This document shows, piece by piece, positions 1 through 10,060 of a stretch of 64,000 nucleotides of DNA. The stretch's first letter is position 1. The number at the start of each line of letters is the position of its first letter. The notes below the pieces were generated by a model. It did not search any database. It had not been told where the DNA came from and saw only the letters and a list, made by a program, of their open reading frames with translations. Origin of the DNA: Chlorops oryzae (lineage: Eukaryota; Arthropoda; Insecta; Diptera; Chloropidae); the NCBI GenBank assembly GCA_020466095.1, contig CM035807.1:55474555-55538554 (forward strand). Reading direction: 5' to 3'. The translations under genes and the position numbers were made by a program.

Positions 1-791
1 CAATATAAGCGTTAATTTTCTAGGTGTTGGGTTTCTTACCGAAAAATGAAATCGAACATAAAAAAATTGATTAAAATAATTTTGAATTGTGCCGATTTAT
101 TAGCAAGGGTGCGAAATGTTTATAGAGCTACAGCCGTGGTTATGATAACAGTTTTCAGATTTTGCAACAGTGACTTAAATGACAGTTTGAGTCAAAATGT
201 CTCTAAGCATATATATTAACATATATATGGTTTTGGTACCCTTTTTTTTATGGGCTTGGTACAAAAAAACTTGAGGTGAGTGGCAGCCATGGCCACGATG
301 GCGGCAGATCGGCTGGTTAAAGTTTTCGGCTAAGAAGGGTTGCAATAAAATGTTGCAAGAAATTTTAGTACAGGGTTGCATTTATAGTTCATAAAAGCTT
401 TTATACTTGAAAGCTTTTTGTAAAAAACACATGGTTACATGTGGACTGAACTATTTGTTTAAAAACGGCGCCGAACATGCGGTATTTGCCAATTTCCAAG
501 CATCATGTATTCGTCCGATTATTCGTTTATGTTCCATTCCCTATGCAAATCACACGTAGAATCATTGTTTCGGAAAACAAATTTTTGATATAAAAAACAA
601 TGCGAAGGAAAGAGACAGTTTTTTTCTTGAATGTTACGGCAACATTTCAGACTTCCTTTCTTTCCCATATAATCAATTTAGTTTTGAGCAAATGTTTCCG
701 AAAAATTGTTTCTACGTGTGACCGAGTACATTCGAAACTCGCTGGTCACACATTCATGAAACATGTTCTAAGGCATTTGATTCGTTGGTAA

Positions 792-1177
792 AAGCCTATA
801 CTGAGATATGCAGTAACTACTTGCACATTAGGAGCCAATTCGCTACAACGTCGTAAAGTGTGAGAGAGACAACTATATTCACGCTTCTTGAATTCTTCAA
901 AGTATGCCAAAAATTTAACACCTTCGAAGTCGGTGTCAGTATTTCATTTGAAAAATGTGCCGCAATCAGCTGTCCTGGCATTTACTTCGCATAAAAAATG
1001 AACATGTTCATTTCTATGGCGAAGTAAAGCAGGCAAGTCGCATGCAACCCTGCGCACATGATTACTTGACATCTCAGTATAAGCGAAAGTAAAGTATTTA
1101 CTTCGAAGTACTTTTCAATTTTTTTTGCACGTATTTCTTATGGGAGCTTTACTTACTGCATATCTCAGTATAGGCTT
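792..1177. mobile_element. Harbinger-type MITE in the left palindrome arm
   Basis: A 386 bp element bounded by ~25 bp perfect terminal inverted repeats that begin AAGCCTATACTGAGATATGC and end in the complement. It is flanked by the 3 bp direct repeat TAA at 789-791 and 1178-1180. A 3 bp TWA duplication is typical of PIF/Harbinger elements (known). It has no ORF, so it is non-autonomous. An internal stretch near 1070 repeats part of the terminal motif. The same element is present mirrored in the other arm, so it inserted before the arms were duplicated or last homogenised. Confidence 0.75.
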
Positions 1178-1617
1178 TAAGGGAGGTAAGCGGCAAAGAG
1201 AGGGGTCTTGACCGGCGACTTGCTTAAACAGCTTTCACATGTACTGAATTCTTTCGGACGATATTCGGTACATGAAAAAGCTGACTTGTATCCATGCTTT
1301 TCTCACATCTCTACTAACGCTAAACGTGTAAAAAATGACTAAAATTTTTTAGGAGATTTTAGTTTGAAATTGCAGGATTTTGGGGGTTTTTAATTTTTAT
1401 TTGGGGGGAAAAAAATTTATGAGTTGGCATCACTGCTATTGCTAACGTTTATTTCTTGATAAGTTACTTTTGAAGGAAGACGTTCACTTTTTCCTGCAAT
1501 TTTGACCACCAAAATAGTTTTTGCCGCCAGAAATCTTTTTTCGTACTACTTTTGTAAGTATCTAAGCAACGCCTCTGGATATTCCAAAGTGTCCGTTCCA
1601 ACATTGTCCCAAAATAA

Positions 1618-1735
1618 ACGGAGACAGAAAACCCGAGACACGTGAAGGACACACATGAGAGTGATGAAGACGAAAGATATTGCATCTCCGTCACTCTCAT
1701 GTGTTTCCTTCCGATGTCTCGCGTTTTGTGTCCCT
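1618..1735. repeat. Imperfect ~110 bp hairpin within each arm
   Basis: The two halves are inverted copies centred near 1677. Both contain CACATGAGAGTGA or its complement and a GAGACA...GAAGGA block. The hairpin recurs mirrored at 2647-2764. Function unknown; it may be a second small palindromic insertion inside the large one. Confidence 0.6.
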
Positions 1736-1821
1736 GTATAAACCGAAACATTATCTTTGTTAAAGCTGTAATAGCACAATAGCAGCCCATTGTGAGCCAC
1801 GGGCCTAGACCATATAGTACA

Positions 1822-2560
1822 TGGACTTCAACAAGACAAGCATTTTGCGTGCAGTGATGACGTCACATGGTGAGATTCTGTAAGCAAATATCCAATCGCG
1901 CTGCTACTGCGCTTTTACTACACACTCCCAGAAAACATCAAAACGATAGAAATATGCCAGTTTATGATTTTTATTTAATGATGAAACTAGTGATGTCACG
2001 AACGTCAAATTGTAGCATTCGCGAATGCGAATGTTTTCTCATATTCGCGAATGCGAATATTCCGTTTTTAAACCTACATCTCGAATTTGGCAACTGACAA
2101 GCCCAAAATCACCAAAATCAATTCATTGATTCATTAGTGCACTAACTTTTGAAAAATAATACATTTTTATCTTAAGAAATTACGCATTTTGTTTTTAAAC
2201 TTGAAAATTTTTATTTCGTTACATGAATATTGGCGGTGACTATATCAAAGCGCCGCATATATTTAAACAATTTTTAAGGATTTTGGTTCCATATTCAGCA
2301 AAAACTTTTAAGGATCGATTAGAGATTATATTTCAAATGCGAATGCAAATATTCGTTACATCACTAGAGGAAACTTTAGGAACGAAAACGAACTCGTTGT
2401 GGTTTTTCAAGCGATTGTAATTTACAATACTTTTATCAGTTTTTTTTTAAGAACTGATAGTGTTAACGAAATCGAAAACGAGCTTTTTGTTTGCTGGGTA
2501 GCTCACCTGTGACGTATCATCATTGCACGCTTGCTTTTGCTGAGGAGTAGTAGCAGTCCT
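1822..2560. other. Spacer between the palindrome arms
   Basis: This unpaired centre holds no recognisable gene. Its two edges still show weak inverted similarity: the stretch ending in gtcacatggtgag near 1862-1875 resembles the reverse complement of about 2500-2515. The palindrome was therefore once longer, and only the outer 1.82 kb has stayed nearly identical. The rest is AT-rich, with two short runs of gcgaatgcgaat-like repeats near 2020-2060. Confidence 0.7.
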
Positions 2561-4381
2561 TGTACTATATGGTCTAGGCCCGTGGCTCACAATGGGCTGC
2601 TATTGTGCTATTACAGCTTTAACAAAGATAATGTTTCGGTTTATACAGGGACACAAAACGCGAGACATCGGAAGGAAACACATGAGAGTGACGGAGATGC
2701 AATATCTTTCGTCTTCATCACTCTCATGTGTGTCCTTCACGTGTCTCGGGTTTTCTGTCTCCGTTTATTTTGGGACAATGTTGGAACGGACACTTTGGAA
2801 TATCCAGAGGCGTTGCTTAGATACTTACAAAAGTAGTACGAAAAAAGATTTCTGGCGGCAAAAACTATTTTGGTGGTCGAAATTGCAGGAAAAAGTGAAC
2901 GTCTTCCTTCAAAAGTAACTTATCAAGAAATAAACGTTAGCAATAGCAGTGATGCCAACTCATAAATTTTTTTCCCCCCAAATAAAAATTAAAAACCCCC
3001 AAAATCCTGCAATTTCAAACTAAAATCTCCTAAAAAATTTTAGTCATTTTTTACACGTTTAGCGTTAGTAGAGATGTGAGAAAAGCATGGATACAAGTCA
3101 GCTTTTTCATGTACCGAATATCGTCCGAAAGAATTCAGTACATGTGAAAGCTGTTTAAGCAAGTCGCCGGTCAAGACCCCTCTCTTTGCCGCTTACCTCC
3201 CTTAAAGCCTATACTGAGATATGCAGTAAGTAAAGCTCCCATAAGAAATACGTGCAAAAAAAATTGAAAAGTACTTCGAAGTAAATACTTTACTTTCGCT
3301 TATACTGAGATGTCAAGTAATCATGTGCGCAGGGTTGCATGCGACTTGCCTGCTTTACTTCGCCATAGAAATGAACATGTTCATTTTTTATGCGAAGTAA
3401 ATGCCAGGACAGCTGATTGCGGCACATTTTTCAAATGAAATACTGACACCGACTTCGAAGGTGTTAAATTTTTGGCATACTTTGAAGAATTCAAGAAGCG
3501 TGAATATAGTTGTCTCTCTCACACTTTACGACGTTGTAGCGAATTGGCTCCTAATGTGCAAGTAGTTACTGCATATCTCAGTATAGGCTTTTACCAACGA
3601 ATCAAATGCCTTAGAACATGTTTCATGAATGTGTGACCAGCGAGTTTCGAATGTACTCGGTCACACGTAGAAACAATTTTTCGGAAACATTTGCTCAAAA
3701 CTAAATTGATTATATGGGAAAGAAAGGAAGTCTGAAATGTTGCCGTAACATTCAAGAAAAAAACTGTCTCTTTCCTTCGCATTGTTTTTTATATCAAAAA
3801 TTTGTTTTCCGAAACAATGATTCTACGTGTGATTTGCATAGGGAATGGAACATAAACGAATAATCGGACGAATACATGATGCTTGGAAATTGGCAAATAC
3901 CGCATGTTCGGCGCCGTTTTTAAACAAATAGTTCAGTCCACATGTAACCATGTGTTTTTTACAAAAAGCTTTCAAGTATAAAAGCTTTTATGAACTATAA
4001 ATGCAACCCTGTACTAAAATTTCTTGCAACATTTTATTGCAACCCTTCTTAGCCGAAAACTTTAACCAGCCGATCTGCCGCCATCGTGGCCATGGCTGCC
4101 ACTCACCTCAAGTTTTTTTGTACCAAGCCCATAAAAAAAAGGGTACCAAAATCATATATATGTTAATATATATGCTTAGAGACATTTTGACTCAAACTGT
4201 CATTTAAGTCACTGTTGCAAAATCTGAAAACTGTTATCATAACCACGGCTGTAGCTCTATAAACATTTCGCACCCTTGCTAATAAATCGGCACAATTCAA
4301 AATTATTTTAATCAATTTTTTTATGTTCGATTTCATTTTTCGGTAAGAAACCCAACACCTAGAAAATTAACGCTTATATTG
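2561..4381 (-). repeat. Right arm of the 4.4 kb palindrome
   Basis: Inverted partner of 1-1821. It carries the mirrored MITE at 3205-3590 and the mirrored small hairpin at 2647-2764. Immediately beyond 4381 the sequence no longer mirrors the available left flank, but a diverged copy of the outer arm sequence in the opposite orientation follows. Confidence 0.93.
3205..3590. mobile_element. Mirrored copy of the Harbinger-type MITE
   Basis: Reverse-complement copy of the element at 792-1177, with the same terminal inverted repeats and TTA flanks. It sits at the exactly mirrored position of the right arm, so it was copied with the arm and is not an independent insertion. Confidence 0.75.
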
Positions 4382-4465
4382 ACTGATGCAGCAGTCAATT
4401 GAGATTAACATAAGTTTCGAAAATATATTATTTCTCCTTAGTTTTAAGAGAGATTTAATGATTTT

Positions 4466-4700
4466 CGAGAAATGCGCAATTTTAAATTGTGCCGATTTAG
4501 TAGCAAGGGTGCGATTTAATAACTGTCATCTCAGCCATTGTTTTACAATTCATTCGCAACCACCTGAAAAATGTACCAAATCTACGAGTTAGGTACCAAT
4601 GTACCAAATACAAAAAAAAGTACAAATTTTGGTACAAAAGTACCAAAAGTGGCAGCCGTGGTCGCGGCTGATCCATTAGCCAATCAGAGCAGCGCATGAT
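4466..4700 (+). repeat. Diverged partial copy of the outer palindrome arm
   Basis: The stretch at about 4484-4514 (AATTGTGCCGATTTAGTAGC and onward) matches 86-116 with one difference over ~30 bases. Downstream blocks with GGTAC/GTACC runs, GTGGCAGCCGTGG and CAGATTTTGCA also occur in the same order in the left arm, with gaps. The orientation is that of the left arm and opposite to the adjoining right arm. This indicates an older member of the same repeat family beside the palindrome. Confidence 0.6.
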
Positions 4701-4949
4701 TCAGATTTTGCATATTGGGTTTCCTGTGCATTTGGGCAATTTTAAAAAATTCACCAAAATTAGGATTAATATTTTATGTCATATAAACATGAATAATGCT
4801 TAAGCCCACTTGATTGTCCACAACATGACACTATTTGAAATTCTCAGAAGAAAGATTTTCACCATATTTCGCTGACTTGAATTTAAGTTGGCTATTACAT
4901 CATACCAATTGAATTATTTGTCAACTAGAAGAGCCCACTAAAATTTCTT
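4701..4949. other. Unassigned AT-rich gap
   Basis: No ORF, repeat or RNA feature recognised between the arm-like repeat and the first pol-like sequence. Confidence 0.5.
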
Positions 4950-7600
4950 CTCATAACGAATAAAGTACATAACAACCCATCCAAACTGCATTACTTTTGT
5001 TTAAAAATCCCAAATGTTATCGGTAACTTAAATAAGCTGGATTATGAGGAGTTAGGAAAAACAGGAATAAATTTTGTCAAAAATAATGAGAAAATGAATG
5101 ATCGTTTTTAATTGATTATGGAAACAGTACGTTTAGATAATAATTTAAACGAAGAAGAATTAAAATCTATAAAGAGCGTGTTCAGAGAATATTCTGATAT
5201 TTATCATTTGAGTGAGGATAAGATTTATATACGACAGCTCTTAAACACGAAACTGCAACAGAACCAGGGCAGCCACCAGTTTATATTAGGCAATATGGAC
5301 TACCAGAAGTGTATAAAACAGAAATAACCTCACAGGTTGACAAAATGCTTAAAGATGGCATTATTTCTCCAAGCAAGTCTCCTTGGAATTCTCCGATATT
5401 GTTAGTACCGAAAATGGCCGGTGCCGATGGGAAAAAGAAATGGCGACTTGTGGTAGATTTCCGAAAATTGAACGATATTACCATTAAACACGTTTTTCCA
5501 ATTCGTAGAATAGATGAAATTATCGATCAGTTGGGTTGCAGTAGGTATTTTTCAACTTTAGATTTAGCCAGCGGATACCATCAAGTGCTTATCGAAGAAA
5601 AAGAAAAAGAGAAAACAGCATTTAGCACGGGAATGGGACATTTTGAATTTACCAGAATGCCTTTTGGGCTCACGGGAGCACCTGCAACCTTTCAGTGCAT
5701 ATTGCATAGCATTCTCACTGGTTTGCAGGGAATTGATTGTTTTGTTTATCTTGATGATATCGTTATTTATGCTTGGAATTTAGAAGAGCATTATGAAAGA
5801 TTATGTAAGGTTTTTGAAGTCTTAAGACATAACAGTTTAAAACTTCAAACCGAGAAATGTCAGATTCTTAAAAAAGAAGTTTAATATTTAGGGCATAAAT
5901 GTTCGGAATCAGGCGTGCTGCCAGATCCACTAAAGGTAGAAAGTGTACAAAAAATATCACCACCCAGAAATGTAAAAGAGTTACAAGCTTTCCTTGGATT
6001 AATCAATTATTATCGCAAATTTATACCAAATGCGGCAAAAATTTCAGTTCCGCTAAACAAATGATTAAGAAAAAACGTAATGTTTGAATTAAATAAAGAT
6101 TGTCAGAAAGCAATGGAACAGCTTAAAGCTGCAGTAACCTCACCTCCTTTATTTAAACATCCAGATTTTTCGAAAACTTTCATTCTAACAACAGATGCTA
6201 GTAATGGAGCCTTAGGAGCTGTTCTCTCGCAAGGAGAACCAGGGGAAGATTTGGCTATTTATTTTGCAAGCAGAGCGTTAAGTGAAATTGAGAAACGATA
6301 TTCTACAATTGAGAAATAATTTTTGGCAATAGTTTGGGCTGTAAAAAATTGTGTCATTAAAAGGTATAGCCAAAATAAATAGAACAAGATTCGAGACTAG
6401 GTCGTTTTCGCCTTAAACTTTTAGAGTACGATTTTGAAATTTTTTTTAACCATGAAAAAAATAATCAAAACGCTGACGCTTTGAGTAGAATTCCACATAT
6501 CGACAGCACAACATCTGTAGTAACAAGAGTTCAGGCTAAAAAACCCTGATGAAATAACTGATGAAAACATTGAAGAAGACATGGCACAAGTTTTAACTGA
6601 CCCAAAGGAGATTGTAAAGGTCCTCAAAACATTTCATGATTCACCCATAGGAGGTCATAAAGGGACAATGAAGACGTTTTTGCGAATTAGAAAACAATTT
6701 ATGGGCAAGGTATGCAAAAACAAATAAAAGATTACGTGAAAACATGTAAACTCTGTCAGGAAATAAAAGTTCAAAAGTCGAGAAAATGCCGATGGTTCTC
6801 ACAAAGACATCCCAACGTCCTTTTGACAAGATATAAATGGACATGGTGAGTCCCCTAACAGTCACTTCACGCGGTAATAAATATAATCTTACATTTTTAG
6901 ATGATTTTTCAAAATTTTTCATATGTACAGACATTCCCGATGCAGAATCATCGACAGTAGCAAAAGCGTTCTTTAACGAAGTAATTTCAAAATTCAATAT
7001 TCCACGAATTCTTGTCACTGACAATGGCACAAACTTCACTTCAAAACTTTTTAAGGAAGTATGCAAACTAATGGGAATTAAGAAAATAGAAACTTCTCGA
7101 TATCATCCGCAAGCCAATGCTGCTTTAGAAAGAAGCCATAGACTATTAGCCGAATTTTTAAGAACTTTTGCGAAAGAAGACGATACAAATTGGGATGATT
7201 GGCTTCATCATTCCATGCATGTACACAATAATACTGTTCACAGCACTTCGAAACAAACGCCTAGCAAAACACTTTTGGGTTTCGACTTTGATGTACGTGT
7301 TAATCTAAAAAGTAAGCCCGCTCCTCTATACAATATTGATGATTATTCGAAAATATTAAAGTACTGGATTCAAAGAACGCATGAATTAGTTCGACAAAAT
7401 CAAGAAAAAGGAAAGCAAAATTCGAAAATATACTATGATAAGGGATCGAAAATTAGAGAATTTAAGGTAGGAGATAAGGTCTGGCTGAAATACCAAACCA
7501 GAAAGAATAAACTTTCGCCTATTTGGGAGGGACCTTATAGAGTTGTAGCACTTCCCACTTCTGTAAATGCTAGAATTGATTCGAATTCCAGTCAAGGGAT
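4950..7600 (+). mobile_element. pol: Decayed Ty3/gypsy (17.6/297-like) retrotransposon pol
   Basis: The order reverse transcriptase, RNase H, HHCC zinc domain, integrase core is the Ty3/gypsy order. No LTRs, gag or protease could be recognised on either side, so this is an internal fragment. It is broken by frameshifts (near 5230-5310), in-frame stops (for example 5882-5884 and near 6062), a deletion inside RNase H (near 6365-6400) and further shifts. At its 3' end the integrase C-terminus runs directly into phosphatase-like sequence. Confidence 0.85.
5112..6530 (+). pseudogene. pol: gypsy reverse transcriptase and RNase H (broken)
   Basis: The linker segment ETVRLDNNLNEEELKSI leads by a frameshift into the RT palm and fingers at 5309-5884. 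Visible motifs are VVDFRKLND, FSTLDLASGYHQV, MPFGLTGAPATFQ and the catalytic box YLDDIVI. After an in-frame TAA at 5882-5884 the same frame continues with YLGH and FLGLINYYRKFIP, then a TGA near 6062. RNase H starts at 6080 with TTDASNGALGAVLSQ; about 40 residues of its middle are missing after 6350, and the C-terminal ADALSRIP follows near 6475-6500. The catalytic Asp pair is preserved, but the gene cannot give a full product. The protein would copy retrotransposon RNA in a cytoplasmic particle (family knowledge). Confidence 0.88.
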
Positions 7601-7607
7601 CTTTTAA
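6590..7607 (+). pseudogene. pol: gypsy integrase (broken)
   Basis: The zinc-binding HHCC part spans about 6630-6770 (HDSPIGGHKG, then CKLCQE) and contains stops. The catalytic core is open from 6837 to 7607. The three acidic residues of the D,D-35-E triad are visible in MDMVSP, VTDNGTNF and NAALERSH. The C-terminal GPY/F-like module (KVWLKYQ, IWEGPYRVV) is present near 7480-7550. The frame ends shortly after, without the usual longer tail, and by 7601 the sequence is phosphatase-like. Integrase would insert the element cDNA into chromosomes (family knowledge). The upstream breaks make this a relic. Confidence 0.88.
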
Positions 7608-8342
7608 ACATTTTCTAAGAAATTCAGAAAAAAATCGCTATATGAACGTGCCTTGTTTTGACCACAGTCGTGTTAAATTATCACGACAACACGAGAACAT
7701 GTCAGGATATATTCATGCTAGTTTTGTGGATGGATACAAAAAAACGAAGTCATATATAGCTTCGCAGGGACCTCTCGAAAATTCCATACAAGACTTCTTT
7801 CAAATGGTATGGGAACAAAATTGTAATAGCAAAGTAATGCTCACGAAGTCGAGAGAATGTGCTAGATACTGGGAAGCTGACGTAAATTCCACCAAAATAT
7901 TTTCGCAATTTCGCGTTAAAACGCTCACTAAAAATGAAAACGAGAATTTTTTTTTGTACGGAGTTAGAACTATACGATAAAAAATCAGGAACTTCTAGAA
8001 CAATTAACCATTGGAAATTTAGGTGTTGGGCCGATCAAGGCATACCAAATGCTAAATTAGTATGGCAATTTAGAAGATTAGTTAAGGAAAATCAAAAGAG
8101 GTTAACTACTAATATAACAAATCCGCCGCCGATGATAGTTCATTGCGCTGCAGGCATAGGCATAACATGCGTTCTTATAGCTTTAAATATCGCCTTAGAG
8201 TTGAAAGAAAAAAAAAGAACATAAGGGTACGGAAATAAGTAAACAAAATACGAACACAAAGGGCACAAGCAATTCCAAATGTCACACAATACATATTTTG
8301 TCACCAGGCACTTAAAGTACTAAATGAAAAAATTATAGAATA
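7601..8342 (+). pseudogene. Protein tyrosine phosphatase-like relic joined to gypsy pol
   Basis: Read across frames, this follows the classical PTP order: KNRY-type start (EKNRYMNVPCFDHSRVKLSR, near 7625), substrate loop region YIHASFVDGY, IASQGPLENS, FFQMVWEQN, the WPD-loop equivalent WADQGIP near 8030, the P-loop HCAAGIGIT near 8143, and a C-terminal IRTQRAQAI followed by QYIFCHQAL ending at a TAA at 8340-8342. The P-loop should be HCxxGxxR; here Arg is replaced by Ile, so it could not work even if repaired. Frameshifts lie in an eight-T run near 7958 and near 8220-8248. The N-terminal ~40-50 residues usual for the fold are absent. There are no introns, so it is either a processed copy or came from an intronless source such as the PTP genes of wasp bracoviruses (inference). 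Confidence 0.82.
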
Positions 8343-9410
8343 AATTCATCCTTTGCTTTTTCTTATTTGCGAAGCGATCCTATTTCAAACTGGCGCTACC
8401 AGAAATTAAGCTCCACCAAGCGACAATTACATATCTTAAAAATAAGTTTAAAAAAATTAACAATTTTCTGTTCAAGACAAAAGTGCTCGCATATTAAAAC
8501 GAGCGAAGACACAATAAAAGCAAAATAATTTTTTTAAATTTCTGAACAGTAGAAGCTAGCCTCGAAGTAAATGTTGAGCAAACACAATTTTTTTTAATAA
8601 AGTGCACTTAAAATTGCAATATTGGAAAAAATAAGAAAATAATAATTGAACTCAAACAAACAAAACACAGTCGAAAGGAAAATAGGCCAAGTTCAAAAGT
8701 AGTTATGCAAAAATTAAAAACTGTCAAGTTCAATTTGGACAGCCGAAATAAAGGCAGGGACACGAGAATAGTTGTAGCACAGGTAGGGAAAAATCAAATG
8801 TTTTCAGTTTCTTTCCAGGAAAACCGAGATGGGGTTTCACGATGAATACCAACGTAAAATTTGGAAACTCAATTGAAAACGTTTTAATTCTCTAAATTCA
8901 ATTTAGTTTTCAAACTAGCGAGAGGGGAAGATTGGTAAAGAAAAAATACGTGAAATAATCACACACAAAAAACAAAAAAAAATTTTACATTTCACTTCAC
9001 ATTAGAAACAATAAAAATAAAATAAAAAGGGACAAATTCCCCACTTCTGCACCTCAAAATTAAAAAGAAAAGATAGAATTTTAAAAGAATTATAAAAAAA
9101 AGGGTAAAATATATTTATCTGAATTTAAATTGAACTTAAAATGACAACAACAACAAAAACTCAAATTTTGATAACAAAGTAGTCTTAAGAAGTATAAAAA
9201 ATTAGTAGGTTAAAACTGGATAACTAAAGTAAAACTAAAAATAGACTATTAAGATAATTTGTAAATCCAGATTTTTGTAAATTACAGGTGGGAGACAGTT
9301 AAAAGCAAAGAAAATATTTAATATGAAAAAAATAACAAATAAATAAAAAAAAATATATAAATAAATAAATAAAAAATAAACATGAGAAATCCATAATTAA
9401 AAAAAAAAAT
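8343..9410. other. AT-rich stretch without a recognised gene
   Basis: Strongly A-rich on the + strand, with many short A runs and no ORF longer than noise. No LTR, polypurine tract or terminal repeat that would close the upstream retroelement was found. It ends in a low-complexity AAATAAATAAAT-type run (9330-9410) abutting the tRNA-like repeat array. Confidence 0.5.
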
Positions 9411-10060
9411 AGCTTATTATTTTTGTTTTTGACCATCTTTATGTTTCATAATTAGTTATTATTTTTGGGCTTCTGGTCCCTCATTTTTCACTTACAGTGA
9501 AAAATGTATTATTTGGCAATCAAAAAAATTTATTTTTCATAAATTGCCGAGAAGTGTGGAAAGCCGATACGACCGGTTTCGAACCTAGCTTACAGGTTCA
9601 TCATCAGGTATCTTAAACCAACACCTTAGCCACTCTGACCACCTCAGCGATGTGAGGTAGGTCGGCTAAATTGTGCATATATATACACCATTGGCGTGCC
9701 CGCCTTATTGTTAATAGCTTATTATTTTTGGTTTTGACCATCTTTATGTTTCATAAATAATTATTATTTTTGGGCTTCTGGTCCCTCATTTTTCATTTAT
9801 AGTGAAAAATGTATTATTTGGCAATCGAAAAAATTTATTTTTCATAAATTGCCGAGAAGTGTGGAAAGCCGATACGACCGGTTTCGAACCTAGCTTACAG
9901 GTTCATCATCAGGTATCTTAAACCAACACCTTAGCCACTCTGAGCACCTCAGCGATGTGAGGTAGGTCGGCTAAATTGTGCATATATATACACCATTGGC
10001 GTGCCCGCCTTATTGTTAATAGCTTATTATTTTTGTTTTTGACCATCTTTATGTTTCATA
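9411..10060 (-). repeat. Two and a bit tandem ~305 bp tRNA-like units (minus)
   Basis: Units begin at 9411, 9716 and 10021, an exact 305 bp period, each starting AGCTTATTATTTTT. On the minus strand each unit holds TGGTCAGAGTGGCTAAGG, close to the A box of Leu/Ser tRNAs, and ~55 nt on GGTTCGAAACC, one mismatch from the Pol III B box. Each also carries a hairpin, CATTTTTCAC...GTGAAAAATG. The third unit is cut after ~40 bp by the element at 10061-11263. The family looks like a tRNA-derived SINE unit that has been tandemly repeated (inference). Confidence 0.8.

Larger units (their letters stand above)
1..1821 (+). repeat. Left arm of a 4.4 kb near-perfect palindrome
   Basis: This arm is the reverse complement of 2561-4381. 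Paired positions sum to 4382 at every landmark checked (for example 175/4207, 600/3782, 1464/2918), so there is no net indel. I saw only a few substitutions, for example near 222/4161 and near 1500/2882. Pairing stops abruptly at 1821/2561, beyond which only patchy similarity remains. The arm starts at the window edge and may extend outside it. It contains a Harbinger-type MITE (792-1177) and a small hairpin (1618-1735). No coding sequence is recognised; short ORFs in it are mirrored in the other arm. It could be a foldback transposon or a recent inverted duplication kept identical by gene conversion. Confidence 0.93.

Noticed and set aside
1464..2918. Paired 108-codon ORFs at 1464-1790 and 2592-2918 as duplicated genes
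   Set aside because: They are mirror images forced by the palindrome, contain the small hairpin, overlap other frames and show no domain.
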